Shown here: positions 25,482 through 35,815 of the stretch, in pieces | Layout of the letters: each line of letters starts with the position of its first letter | Numbering within the stretch: position 1 is the first letter of the stretch | Source of the DNA: Chitinophaga sp. MM2321 | GTDB lineage: Bacteria; Bacteroidota; Bacteroidia; Chitinophagales; Chitinophagaceae | Direction: 5' to 3' | Assembly: GCF_964033635.1 (NCBI RefSeq) | Contig: NZ_OZ035533.1 | Span: 4,650,001 to 4,714,000, forward strand | DNA length: 64,000 bases | Notes under the pieces: model-generated | The model's input: only the letters and a program-made list of their open reading frames with translations | Databases searched by the model: none | What the model was told of the DNA's origin: nothing | Translations under genes and position numbers: made by a program

Positions 25482-26725
25482 TACTGCTGATCACCTATCT
25501 CGCCAAAGTAATATTATGCAGTGCGCTACTCTACGCCTATTACTATGCAGCCCTGCGCAATAACCGTTTCCACCAGTGGAACCGGTATTACCTGGTACTG
25601 ATCACGGTAGTATCACTAATCATTCCCCTGCTGAAGATCCCGCTGCCATTCAGCGCCCAGCAGGCGCCTTCCGCCATGATGACCTACACTAACCGGATCA
25701 TCACACTCCGGGAAGCAGTAGTACCTTCTACCGGACCGGCTATCAACTTCCGTATAGCCATCGCCGTTATTTACGGACTCGTGATCCTTCTTTTCATCAC
25801 CCGGCTACTGATCAGTATCCGTAAAATAAAAAGCCTGATCCGTCATGGCGAGGTACAGGAAGTACCTCCCTACCACTTTGTAAAAAGCGAAACGGTAACA
25901 GCGCCCTTCTCTTTTTTCCGCTACATCTTCTGGGATCAGCACACACCGCTGGAAAGCACTGCCGGCCAACAGATCCTGCGACATGAACTGGTTCACCTGG
26001 AAGAAAAACACAGCGCAGACAAACTTTTCATGGAAATTGTCACGGCTATTTGCTGGATTAATCCCTTCTTCCACCTGCTCAAACGTGAGCTGGCCCTCGT
26101 GCATGAGTTTATTGCAGACAAAAAAGCCGCAGGCACCGAAGTGGCGGGATATGCGCAAACCATTCTCCGGATAACCTTCCAGAGCAAACAGTTCTCTATC
26201 TCCAACGACTTTTTCCATCCGCCCCTGCACCGGCGGATCACCATGCTCACACAATTTCACACACCACGGTTCAGCTATTTGCGCAGGATCATGGTATTAC
26301 CGTTATCCGTGCTGATTTTCAGCTCCCTCGCTTTTGTTGCCGACAAACAAAGCAACACCGGTATTCAGCCGGCTACCGCTATAGAAAAAGGGAAAAACAT
26401 ACAGGAAATTTTCACTTTTGTAGAACAGCCACCCACCTATAAAGGAGGCGAAGACTCACTGGCAGCCTTTCTTTCCCACAATATCCGCTACCCCAGGGAA
26501 GCGCAGGAAAAGGGTATCTATGGCACCATTTTCATACAATTTGTTATAAACCGGGAGGGTGAGGTAGTAACCCCTAAAACAGTGGGTAAAGTATGGGGCA
26601 GCGGCCTGGAAGAGGAAGCTCTCCGGGTGGTAAAGGCAATGCCAAAATGGAATCCAGGCAAACAGAATGGGCAGCTGGTATCAGTACAGTTTAATTTGCC
26701 GGTACGTTTTACACTACAGGAATAA
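25478..26725 (+). CDS. M56 (BlaR1-type) membrane protease with C-terminal TonB domain
   Basis: A 415-residue membrane protein. Three to four hydrophobic helices lie in residues 1-120 and another near 275-295. The cytoplasmic-facing zinc site is H169-E-L-V-H173, followed by ADKLFMEIVTAICWINPFFHLLKREL and the third-ligand region EFIADKKAAG. Residues about 325-410 form a TonB C-terminal domain (NIRYPREAQEKGIYGTIFIQF, ALRVVKAMPKWNPGKQ) instead of the penicillin-binding sensor of classical BlaR1. It overlaps the repressor gene by four bases. It probably relays a periplasmic signal to that repressor. Confidence 0.92.
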   Translation: MILLITYLAKVILCSALLYAYYYAALRNNRFHQWNRYYLVLITVVSLIIPLLKIPLPFSAQQAPSAMMTYTNRIITLREAVVPSTGPAINFRIAIAVIYGLVILLFITRLLISIRKIKSLIRHGEVQEVPPYHFVKSETVTAPFSFFRYIFWDQHTPLESTAGQQILRHELVHLEEKHSADKLFMEIVTAICWINPFFHLLKRELALVHEFIADKKAAGTEVAGYAQTILRITFQSKQFSISNDFFHPPLHRRITMLTQFHTPRFSYLRRIMVLPLSVLIFSSLAFVADKQSNTGIQPATAIEKGKNIQEIFTFVEQPPTYKGGEDSLAAFLSHNIRYPREAQEKGIYGTIFIQFVINREGEVVTPKTVGKVWGSGLEEEALRVVKAMPKWNPGKQNGQLVSVQFNLPVRFTLQE

Positions 26726-26728
26726 AAA

Positions 26729-26757
26729 AAGCGAATGACGGAACCCATCATTCGCTT
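26729..26757. terminator. Bidirectional terminator between the M56 gene and purM
   Basis: A perfect 10-base stem (AAGCGAATGA / TCATTCGCTT) with a nine-base loop has an A-run before it, giving a T-run for the minus-strand transcript, and a short T-rich stretch after it. The flanking genes converge. Confidence 0.8.
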
Positions 26758-26780
26758 CTCTATTATTTGCTATACGCCTG

Positions 26781-27959
26781 TTAGAAATATTCAAAAACTC
26801 CCGCTGGTGCCTTCACTGTTACCTGCTTTTGTGCAGCAGCTTCTACGCGGCCAACAATTTGTGCATCTATATTAAAGCTTTTAGAGATGCTGATAATATC
26901 GGCTGCAATCGCTACCGGTACGTATAATTCCATCCGGTGCCCCATGTTAAACACCTGGTACATTTCTTTCCACGGTGTACCGGATTGCTCCTGGATCAGG
27001 GTAAACAACGGCGGAACCGGAAACAGGTTGTCCTTGATTACATGCAGGTTTTCAATAAAATGCAACACCTTGGTTTGGGCGCCGCCGCTGCAATGCACCA
27101 TACCATGGATCTGCGGACGGAATTGCTCCAACACCTTTTTAATAACAGGTGCGTAGGTGCGTGTAGGTGATAGTACCAGTTTACCGGCATCAATAGCGCC
27201 GAAACCAGGAACATCAATTTTATCTGTCAGTGATTTTTTGCCGCTGAACACCAGTTCAAACGGAATATTCGGGTCGAAACTTTCGGGATATTTTTCCGCC
27301 ATCGCTTTGCTGAATACGTCGTGACGCGCGCTGGTAAGACCATTGCTGCCCATGCCACCATTGTATTCCGTTTCGTAAGTGGCCTGTCCGTATGAGGCCA
27401 GTCCTACTACTACGTCGCCGGCCTGGATGCGGTCGTTGGAGATCACATCCGCCCGTTTCATCCGGCCTGTTACCGTAGAATCCACGATGATAGTGCGTAC
27501 CAGGTCACCCACGTCTGCTGTTTCACCACCGGTAGAATAGATACTGATGCCGTGGTTACGCAGTTCTGCCAGTATTTCTTCCGTGCCATTGATGATAGCA
27601 GCGATTACTTCACCCGGTACCAGTTGTTTGTTGCGGCCGATGGTAGAAGAAAGAAGGATATTATCTGTAATGCCTATGCAAAGCAGGTCGTCCATGTTCA
27701 TGATAATAGCATCCTGGGCAATGCCTCTCCAGACATTCAGATCACCGGTTTCTTTCCAGTAAATATAAGCCAGTGAAGATTTTGTGCCGGCGCCATCCGC
27801 ATGCATGATATTGCAGTAAGCATCATCGCCCCCTAAAATATCGGGCACTATTTTGCAGAATGCTTTCGGGAATAATCCCTTATCAATATTCTTAATGGCA
27901 TTGTGTACATCTTCCTTGCCTGCCGAAACACCACGTTTGGCGTAAATGTTATTATCCAC
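26781..27959 (-). CDS. purM: Phosphoribosylformylglycinamidine cyclo-ligase (AIR synthase)
   Basis: ATP-dependent cyclisation of FGAM to 5-aminoimidazole ribotide in purine synthesis. The start is taken as GTG 27959 because the following VDNNIYAKRGVSAGKEDVH is where Bacteroidota PurM proteins begin, giving 392 residues; upstream in-frame codons offer only a TTG at 28016 and low-complexity sequence. Motifs include GDDAYCNIMHADGAGTKSS, DAIIMNMDDLLCIG, STGGETADVGDL and NGLTSARHDV. It is longer than the E. coli enzyme, as is normal in this phylum. The promoter is shared with the divergent ribF. Confidence 0.9.
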   Translation of the reverse strand: MDNNIYAKRGVSAGKEDVHNAIKNIDKGLFPKAFCKIVPDILGGDDAYCNIMHADGAGTKSSLAYIYWKETGDLNVWRGIAQDAIIMNMDDLLCIGITDNILLSSTIGRNKQLVPGEVIAAIINGTEEILAELRNHGISIYSTGGETADVGDLVRTIIVDSTVTGRMKRADVISNDRIQAGDVVVGLASYGQATYETEYNGGMGSNGLTSARHDVFSKAMAEKYPESFDPNIPFELVFSGKKSLTDKIDVPGFGAIDAGKLVLSPTRTYAPVIKKVLEQFRPQIHGMVHCSGGAQTKVLHFIENLHVIKDNLFPVPPLFTLIQEQSGTPWKEMYQVFNMGHRMELYVPVAIAADIISISKSFNIDAQIVGRVEAAAQKQVTVKAPAGVFEYF

Positions 27960-28013
27960 CGGGAAAAAATAATTAAATAAAGAAATAATTAAATAAAGAT
28001 GCTCTTCAGGCTG

Positions 28014-28021
28014 CAAAAGTA
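28014..28021 (-). promoter_or_regulatory. -7 box of purM
   Basis: TACTTTTG followed by C on the minus strand. It faces a similar box at 28055 across a 33-base gap, so the two promoters overlap in their upstream parts. Confidence 0.55.
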
Positions 28022-28054
28022 ACAGATTCCGCGCAGAATGCCCGCCGAATGTGT

Positions 28055-28062
28055 TACTTTTG
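28055..28062 (+). promoter_or_regulatory. -7 box of ribF
   Basis: TACTTTTG followed by C, 29 bases before the ATG at 28092, divergent from the purM box. Confidence 0.55.
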
Positions 28063-28091
28063 CCCGGCGTTTTTGATTGTTATTGAATTAT

Positions 28092-29027
28092 ATGCAGGTT
28101 CACAGGGACTTAGACCATTTACCGGAATTCCGCAATGCTGTTATCACTATCGGTACATTTGACGGAGTACATGCAGGACACCGCTTCATTTTGCAACAGC
28201 TGGAACAGGCTGCGGTGAACTGTAGCGGGGAAACAGTGATCGTTACTTTTGATCCGCATCCAAGGGAGGTATTGTTGCCCGGCCCTAATAATATCCGGCT
28301 GTTAACCACCTTACCGGAAAAAATCGCCTTGTTGGAACGCGCCGGCATAGACCACCTGGTAGTGGTGCCGTTTACAAAAGCATTCTCCGAACTTTCTGCC
28401 CGTGAATACCTGGAAGACTTTCTGGTAGCACGTTTCAAACCACATACCATCATCATTGGTTATGATCACCGTTTTGGCCATAACCGCGAAGGCGGCCTGG
28501 AACTGCTGGAAGCAGAGCAGCAGCAATATGGATTTACCCTGGTGGAAATTCCGCAGCAGGTAGTACATGACCTTACGGTGAGCTCTACCAAAATCCGTAA
28601 GAGCCTGCAGGAAGGACACGTACAACTGGCCAATGAGTTGCTGGGCTATTCCTATTTTTTATCGGGAGAAGTCATTCATGGCGATAAAATGGGTCGTGAG
28701 CTGGGCTATCCCACTGCCAACCTACGTCTTGGAGATGAAAGAAAGCTGATTCCTGCAGAAGGCATCTATGCCGTGCGTGTGGGCCTCCACCACCATAGCC
28801 AGTTATTACCGGCAGTGATGAGTATTGGCTTCCGTCCTACTTTTAATGGCACAGACCTGCGCCTGGAAGTACACCTGTTTGATTTCAACGAAGATCTTTA
28901 TGGACAGGAGTTAACGGTTCATTTCATTGACTACATCCGGGCAAACCTGAAATTTGATGATATCAATGCACTGGTAGTACAGATGGATAAAGATTCCGCA
29001 CAGTCGAAGGAGATTTTAGGGAGATAA
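28092..29027 (+). CDS. ribF: Bifunctional riboflavin kinase / FAD synthetase
   Basis: Makes FMN and FAD from riboflavin. ATG 28092 gives 311 residues; a TTG 15 bases upstream is not needed. The N-terminal adenylyltransferase domain has ITIGTFDGVHAGHRFIL and VTFDPHPREVL, then HTIIIGYDHRFGHNREGG and the S-S-T-K-I-R motif. The C-terminal kinase domain has GDKMGRELGYPTANLRL and PAEGIYAVRV, with MSIGFRPTFNG. Its stop codon directly abuts the stop of the next gene on the other strand. Confidence 0.97.
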   Translation: MQVHRDLDHLPEFRNAVITIGTFDGVHAGHRFILQQLEQAAVNCSGETVIVTFDPHPREVLLPGPNNIRLLTTLPEKIALLERAGIDHLVVVPFTKAFSELSAREYLEDFLVARFKPHTIIIGYDHRFGHNREGGLELLEAEQQQYGFTLVEIPQQVVHDLTVSSTKIRKSLQEGHVQLANELLGYSYFLSGEVIHGDKMGRELGYPTANLRLGDERKLIPAEGIYAVRVGLHHHSQLLPAVMSIGFRPTFNGTDLRLEVHLFDFNEDLYGQELTVHFIDYIRANLKFDDINALVVQMDKDSAQSKEILGR

Positions 29028-29312
29028 TTAATAAAAATGTTCTCCTAACAGTTCAATAACTTCTCTCTTCTTTACCGGTTTACTTAGTTTATATGAATTA
29101 TAGAAAATGAAATAAGTAAGTCCCCCAAGCAGTACACTCATTAACACAACTGCAATACCGTAAGGCAGGATAGCATAGGGATCAGCAGGCTTAAAATTAC
29201 CGGATATCAGAATATTTACAAAGATCCAATCGACCAGCAATATCAGCAAGCCTAAAAAAAATAATAATATAGCATAGACTATACGGATAATGGATCGATA
29301 TTTTTCTTTCAT
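29028..29312 (-). CDS. Small two-helix membrane protein, unknown
   Basis: A 94-residue protein with hydrophobic segments at about residues 11-36 (IVYAILLFFLGLLILLVDWI) and 49-70 (LPYGIAVVLMSVLLGGLTYF) and basic ends. No family recognised. Its stop codon begins at the base after the ribF stop, so the two genes converge with no gap. It is followed upstream by holA on the same strand, 26 bases away. Confidence 0.7.
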   Translation of the reverse strand: MKEKYRSIIRIVYAILLFFLGLLILLVDWIFVNILISGNFKPADPYAILPYGIAVVLMSVLLGGLTYFIFYNSYKLSKPVKKREVIELLGEHFY

Positions 29313-29338
29313 GGTATTACAGGTTGAAAAAATGATAT

Positions 29339-30334
29339 CTAATACATCATCTTATACATCAGTTCTTTCATCAGCTCACCGTCTTCTGCCCCACTATCGT
29401 TAATGCCTATACTCCGCAGGTTATACTGATGCAGTAACAGGATGGCTTTTTCAGTACCATCCGGGCCATACTGGCGGGCAGCGTTCATGTAGTCTTTTAC
29501 AAAGAACGGGTGTACGCTCAGTGCGGCAGCCACTTCCTTCTCTCCTCCTTTTACACTGAAAATGAGATTTACTTTTGCAAAGAAGTTATATAATGCCGGC
29601 AGTGTCATCTGAATGGGAGCCGCTTTGGGATTTGCGGCAAAATAGCCGATGATCCGGAATACTTTGGCAGCGTTCTTTTGTCCGAGGGCATTCTGTAATT
29701 CAAATACGTTGTATTCTTTACTGATGCCTACATATTTTTCGATGTCGCTTTCGTCTATTTTCTTTTGAGCCGGGAGATTGACCAGCAGTTTATCTATTTC
29801 GTTGGCGATGCGGGACAGGTCATTCCCGATGTGATCTACCAGCAGGATGGCGGCTTTTTGTGAAATGGCCAGTCCGCGGCTGGTTACATAGGTTTCCACC
29901 CAGCCTGCGAGTTGGTTATCATATAGTTTTTTGGTGGAGAGTAAAACGCCTTTTTCTTTGATCAGTTTGGCCATTTTGCTACGGCCATCTATCTTCCCCT
30001 GTTTATGTGCTACTACAAAAACGGTGGAAGTAAGCGGGTTATCGATGTATGTTTCCAGTTTGAGCAGGTCGCGCATGGCCTGGGCTTCTTTCAGCACTAC
30101 TACCTGTCTTTCTGCGAACATGGGATAACGGCGGCAGGTGTTGATAACCGTGCTCCAATCAGTATCCTTGCCGTATAAAACGGTGAGGTTAAAGCCTTTT
30201 TCGGCTTCATCCAGCAGGTGGTGTTCGGCGAAGGTGGTCACCTGGTCGATGAAAAAGTCTTCTTCTCCTTCCAGCCAGTATAAAGGGCGGAATTTCTTTT
30301 GTTTCCAATCTTTGATGATATCCTGGTACTCCAT
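29339..30334 (-). CDS. holA: DNA polymerase III subunit delta
   Basis: Clamp-loader subunit that opens the sliding clamp. The 331-residue protein has the family layout: N-terminal domain with PLYWLEGEEDFFIDQV (residues 18-33) and VVVLKEAQAM, a middle domain with GNDLSRIANEIDKLL, and a C-terminal collar domain with VFELQNALGQKNAAKVFRII and a long helical end. The delta family lacks catalytic motifs, so the call rests on this pattern. Confidence 0.92.
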   Translation of the reverse strand: MEYQDIIKDWKQKKFRPLYWLEGEEDFFIDQVTTFAEHHLLDEAEKGFNLTVLYGKDTDWSTVINTCRRYPMFAERQVVVLKEAQAMRDLLKLETYIDNPLTSTVFVVAHKQGKIDGRSKMAKLIKEKGVLLSTKKLYDNQLAGWVETYVTSRGLAISQKAAILLVDHIGNDLSRIANEIDKLLVNLPAQKKIDESDIEKYVGISKEYNVFELQNALGQKNAAKVFRIIGYFAANPKAAPIQMTLPALYNFFAKVNLIFSVKGGEKEVAAALSVHPFFVKDYMNAARQYGPDGTEKAILLLHQYNLRSIGINDSGAEDGELMKELMYKMMY

Positions 30335-30403
30335 GTATGCTGATGTTGAGCTGTGTGCGGATGGCTGTTGGTCATGTAGGACAGCCTGCTATCCGGCAAT
30401 TGA

Positions 30404-31129
30404 TTATTTAACGATTACAATATCTTCCTCTTGCAGGAGGGGTATGCGTTTAAAGCGCAGCAGGAGCTGGGCTACGGCTACCACATCTTTCTGGCAATAG
30501 GCGGCTATCCGCTCCAGGTCCTTATCCTGCCAGTATACTTTCCCTACCATGCTGCCGTCTATATCATCTTTGGGTGTATCGATGCCCAGGACGGCTGTCA
30601 GCAGTTTGAGGGAAGTATAGTTTTTAAAGTCTCCGAAGCGCCACAGGTGCAGGGTATCCAGCATGGGCATTTCCCATGGTTTAAATCCATGCAACTGTAA
30701 AGGCAGCGGCAAAGATAACTGATGAACAACAGACCTCCTGCAAATAAAAGGAATATCAAATTCTTTGATATTGTGGCCGGCAAACAGGAAGCGGGGGTGC
30801 TTTATATGAAATTTATTTATCAATTCTAAAAAACCGTTCAATACAAGCGATTCATCATCATTGTAAAACGACTTCAGCCGTAAATGATACCGGTTATTCT
30901 CCAGGCTGAAGAAGCCGGCTGAAATACACACCACCCTGCCGAATTCCGCGTAGATGCCAGCCCTGTCTGCATATGCTTCTACACCGTTTTCCGAAACTGG
31001 CGCAGTTTTTGCAATTTTCTCCAGCCAGAGTCCTTGCATATCCTCCGGCAATTGCTCAAAAGCCTGTGTAGCCGGGGTTGTTTCTATGTCCAGCAGCAAT
31101 AATTGATCAAGTGCAATATTTGGTAACAC
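30404..31129 (-). CDS. DEDD-type 3'-5' exonuclease (PolB-like proofreading domain)
   Basis: A 241-residue stand-alone exonuclease. Catalytic motifs are LLLDIETTPAT (Exo I, Asp14 and Glu16), AGHNIKEFDIPFICRR (Exo II) and AAYCQKDVVAVAQ (Exo III, YxxxD form), so it belongs to the DEDDy group. The start is a GTG at 31129, since no in-frame ATG occurs before the first motif. Its substrate, DNA or RNA, is not clear. It ends 69 bases before holA, on the same strand. Confidence 0.88.
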   Translation of the reverse strand: MLPNIALDQLLLLDIETTPATQAFEQLPEDMQGLWLEKIAKTAPVSENGVEAYADRAGIYAEFGRVVCISAGFFSLENNRYHLRLKSFYNDDESLVLNGFLELINKFHIKHPRFLFAGHNIKEFDIPFICRRSVVHQLSLPLPLQLHGFKPWEMPMLDTLHLWRFGDFKNYTSLKLLTAVLGIDTPKDDIDGSMVGKVYWQDKDLERIAAYCQKDVVAVAQLLLRFKRIPLLQEEDIVIVK

Positions 31130-31232
31130 GTTCGGTAAACAGTTTTATATCTTTTATAAAATAAAAATTATAATTTCTGATCTTCAATAACGAATTTTAA
31201 CCATATAACAATTAAATATAAAACTAACAACT

Positions 31233-32195
31233 ATGACTGAGAACACTTTCAACGCACCTGCACCGGGTTCACCCGGACCAGAAAAACCGCGCAGCCGCAA
31301 TGGTCTAATTTACGGTATTTTAATTGCTGCGCTTGCAGGTACCTGGATTTATATGTTGTACGACAAAAATAAATCCAGCGAGCAAATTGTACAAAAAACC
31401 ACGCAGATAGATTCCATCTCTTCTTCCCGCGATGCTTTACAGCAGGAATATAATGCCGCCAATGCACGTCTGGATGATCTGATTTCTCAGAACACCCGTA
31501 TGGATAGCCTGGTAAAAACCAAGGATAAGGAAATCCAGGACATGAAGGCCCGGATCTCCAGTATTTTATCCAACAAGAATGCTACCCAGGCTCAGCTGGC
31601 AGAAGCACGCCGCCTGATTGAGCAGTTAAAATCCAACATAGAAGGTTATACAGAAACAATTGAGCGCCTGGAAGGTGAGAAGATCGTACTGGCTGGTGAA
31701 AGAGATTATGCCCGTAAAGAGCGGGATTCTGTATCTACCGTAAAAGACAGTCTGAATAAACAGGTGGATCTTGGTTCTGTGCTACATGCTTCCAATATCA
31801 AGCTGCTGCCGATCCGGGTTAGACACAATGGTAAGGAAATCGAAACATCCAAAGCAAAACGCGCTGATATGATGCGGGTAACGTTTGACCTGGATGATAA
31901 CAGGATTGCACCGAGCGGCGACAAAGACATTTATGTAGCCATTACTGCTCCTGATGGTTCTCCACTGGCTGTTGAAGCACTGGGTTCCGGCAGGTTTACG
32001 CTGGAAGACGGTACAGAGAAATTATATACTGCCAAGAAAACTGTTGCCTATACTACCGGCCAGAAACAAACCGTTAGCATGGACTGGAAGCAGAACTCTG
32101 ACTACAAAGTAGGAGATTATGCAGTGGAAATCTATCACAATGGTTTCAAAATCGGTCAGGGTAAAGTAACCCTGAAGAAAGGCGGACTGTTTTAA
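31233..32195 (+). CDS. Membrane-anchored coiled-coil protein
   Basis: A 320-residue protein. A short proline-rich cytoplasmic N-terminus is followed by one membrane helix (residues about 25-43, LIYGILIAALAGTWIYMLY), a heptad-rich coiled coil (about 50-175, with QLAEARRLIEQLKSN and YTETIERLEGEK) and a globular C-terminal beta-rich domain (about 185-320) ending KIGQGKVTLKKGGLF. It resembles Bacteroidota proteins annotated only as hypothetical, exposed on the periplasmic side. It stands alone with its own terminator. Confidence 0.8.
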   Translation: MTENTFNAPAPGSPGPEKPRSRNGLIYGILIAALAGTWIYMLYDKNKSSEQIVQKTTQIDSISSSRDALQQEYNAANARLDDLISQNTRMDSLVKTKDKEIQDMKARISSILSNKNATQAQLAEARRLIEQLKSNIEGYTETIERLEGEKIVLAGERDYARKERDSVSTVKDSLNKQVDLGSVLHASNIKLLPIRVRHNGKEIETSKAKRADMMRVTFDLDDNRIAPSGDKDIYVAITAPDGSPLAVEALGSGRFTLEDGTEKLYTAKKTVAYTTGQKQTVSMDWKQNSDYKVGDYAVEIYHNGFKIGQGKVTLKKGGLF

Positions 32196-32217
32196 GTCAT
32201 TTTTCAATATTATTTCA

Positions 32218-32253
32218 GGGAAGGCGGAACGATGGTTCCGCCTTCCCTTTTTT
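32218..32253 (+). terminator. Intrinsic terminator
   Basis: A perfect 13-base stem (GGGAAGGCGGAAC / GTTCCGCCTTCCC, loop GATG) followed by six T residues, 23 bases after the coiled-coil gene. Confidence 0.92.
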
Positions 32254-32656
32254 GCTCCCCGTTTAACCCCGGAAACAAGCGTACTAGTCTGCTTTTCTGA
32301 TGCTTTTTTCGCTACTACAAATTGTTAATGATTAGTTATTGATAAAAAATTATATATAATAATAAAATAAAATTAACTTTCTTTGCGCCTGTAATAACAA
32401 GTAGCAAGGCCAGTATAACTGGTCAATTTGTATCAATGCCCAAGAAGAAGCATGTGAACTGAATATTCTTGAATCAAGATTTTAACCCATGTCATAACCT
32501 TAAAGGATCGCCGATTTCAGCAGCTTGTCATCCCTGATGCCAGTGGTCATTTATTGCTATGCCCGGAATAACCTGATACAGGACTATACTATTACATCAT
32601 CTTCCTTTGCGCTTGTTATTCCCGGAAAAGTTCAGTAGCCCAATTAAAACATAAGC
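32254..32656. other. 403-base non-coding stretch before the response regulator
   Basis: No credible ORF is seen. It is AT-rich near 32335-32385. Two weak promoter-like boxes of the form TTnnTTTG occur (about 32389-32395 and 32601-32609), each with T in place of A at the second position. A short dyad CCAGT-ATA-ACTGG lies at 32410-32422. A long regulated leader or a small RNA is possible but unsupported. Confidence 0.4.
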
Positions 32657-33052
32657 ATGGAAGACATGAATAAAATAGTGTACGTTGTAGATGACGATGA
32701 GATTTTTCATTTCATTATCAGGAAGATGTTAGGGCACCAAGGCAACAAGCTTACTATTACCTCCTTTTTATGCGCTGAAGAGGCGCTGGAGCAACTGTCA
32801 ACAATTCCGGAGCCACCATTGCCTTCTCTTATTATCCTGGATATGAACATGCAGCGTATGAACGGGTGGGATTTTATTGAAGCGTACAGGGGGCTTAAAA
32901 CATCTCTCAAAAAAACCATCCCGATTATCATGTGCTCCTCTTCTGTAGACGTACGCGATATACAAAAAGTGCAACACACCCCCGAACTGATGGCTTACAT
33001 TACAAAGCCGCTTGATAAGAATAAAATGAAGGTAATAGAGGAATATTTATGA
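32657..33052 (+). CDS. Single-domain response regulator
   Basis: A 131-residue receiver domain with no output domain. The acidic pocket is VVDDDEIF, the phosphoacceptor is in IILDMNMQRMNGWDF, the conserved switch serine is in IIMCSSSVD and the lysine in AYITKPLDKNK. No sensor kinase is adjacent, so it probably works with a kinase elsewhere, as do similar CheY-like proteins common in Bacteroidota. Its stop precedes a decayed palindrome. Confidence 0.92.
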   Translation: MEDMNKIVYVVDDDEIFHFIIRKMLGHQGNKLTITSFLCAEEALEQLSTIPEPPLPSLIILDMNMQRMNGWDFIEAYRGLKTSLKKTIPIIMCSSSVDVRDIQKVQHTPELMAYITKPLDKNKMKVIEEYL

Positions 33053-33178
33053 TTTAGGGATTTTTTGATTTACGAATTTTGGGGATTTGAAATGCAGCGG
33101 ATATGTTTCTTAATCCCGTTACATTTCTAATCCCCAAAATCTCAAAATTCGTAAATCAAAAATTCGTAAATATTTGTT
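33053..33178. repeat. Imperfect (decayed) palindrome of the same family
   Basis: The left side reads GGGATTTTTTGATTTACGAATTTTGGGG, then GAAATGCAGCGG. The right side is its approximate reverse complement, with TAACGGGATT-type substitutions in the core and an extra eight-base insertion in the arm. It fills the gap between the convergent response regulator and ABC-F genes. Unlike the copies at 13380, 17435 and 18557, its arms no longer match. Confidence 0.8.
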
Positions 33179-34882
<1,704 letters not shown>

Positions 34883-34932
34883 TTATAGCAAGGCATGCAC
34901 AGGCGTATCAGGCAGTTATTCACTACTAAAAC

Positions 34933-34984
34933 TATATGTTTAAAACATATACGTAAGTTATTTTATGTAAGATAAATACGTAAG
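34933..34984. promoter_or_regulatory. Palindrome and three direct repeats in the ABC-F/can gap
   Basis: A perfect palindrome TATATGTTT-A-AAACATATA (34933-34951) overlaps the first of three repeats TACGTAAG (34950-34957), TATGTAAG (34964-34971) and TACGTAAG (34977-34984), spaced 13-14 bases start to start. They lie in the 311-base divergent gap 34826-35136, about 150 bases before the carbonic anhydrase start. The rest of the gap holds no ORF. A regulator-binding region is inferred. Confidence 0.4.
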
Positions 34985-35136
34985 ACCAACCTGCGCGTAG
35001 CATAACAGGTAGCAAACAGGATAAAAAGATACTGCAACCGGCCAGGTCGCGAAAAAAACAAAGAAAAGTTAAAAACAGTATACCATCATTTTGCATGTCC
35101 CTGCGTATCTTAGCAGCACAAAAAAATTAATAAGGT

Positions 35137-35793
35137 ATGTCAGACTATCAGCAGGTATTTGAAAACAACAAGCAGTGGGTAGCTTCCAAACTAAACACCG
35201 ATGCAGATTTTTTCAAAAAAATGGCTACTACCCAACATCCTAAGTATCTCTGCATAGGTTGTTGCGACAGTCGCGTTCCTACCAACGAAATCATGGGAAT
35301 GGACGCAGGCGAGGTATTTGTGCACCGGAATATCGCCAACCTGGTATGTAATGCTGATCTGAGCGTAATGGCGTCTATCAACTACGCCGTTTTACAACTG
35401 AACGTGGAACATATTGTTGTATGCGGACACTACAGTTGTGGTGGTGTTAAAAAAGCCATGGAAGCGGAAGACCTTGGTCTGCTAAATCCCTGGCTCCGGA
35501 ACATCCGTGATGTATACCGCCTGCATATGGATGAACTCAATGCCATCAAAGATGAACACGCCCGCTATAACAGATTGGTAGAACTGAATGTAGAAGAACA
35601 ATGCATTAATGTGATAAAAACAGCAGCGGTACAGAAATCATATCTGGCAAATAAATATCCTGTCGTACACGGCTGGGTGTATGATATTAAAAGCGGCATA
35701 CTGAAAGACCTGGAAATAGATTTCGAAGGCGCGCTGCACGAAATACAAAAGATCTACGATCTGACAGGCTCCGGCATGATGCAAAAGAAATAA
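35137..35793 (+). CDS. can: Beta-carbonic anhydrase
   Basis: Zinc enzyme interconverting CO2 and bicarbonate. The 218-residue protein has the ligands and catalytic pair in the standard pattern: Cys42, Asp44 and Arg46 in CIGCCDSRVPTNE, His98 and Cys101 in VCGHYSCGGVKKAM. HRNIANLV and the C-terminal HGWVYDIKSGILKDL are also typical. It is followed after 22 bases by murI. Bicarbonate supply for carboxylations is the likely role. Confidence 0.96.
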   Translation: MSDYQQVFENNKQWVASKLNTDADFFKKMATTQHPKYLCIGCCDSRVPTNEIMGMDAGEVFVHRNIANLVCNADLSVMASINYAVLQLNVEHIVVCGHYSCGGVKKAMEAEDLGLLNPWLRNIRDVYRLHMDELNAIKDEHARYNRLVELNVEEQCINVIKTAAVQKSYLANKYPVVHGWVYDIKSGILKDLEIDFEGALHEIQKIYDLTGSGMMQKK

Positions 35794-35815
35794 TGTAGCC
35801 TAAAAGCTTACGATA

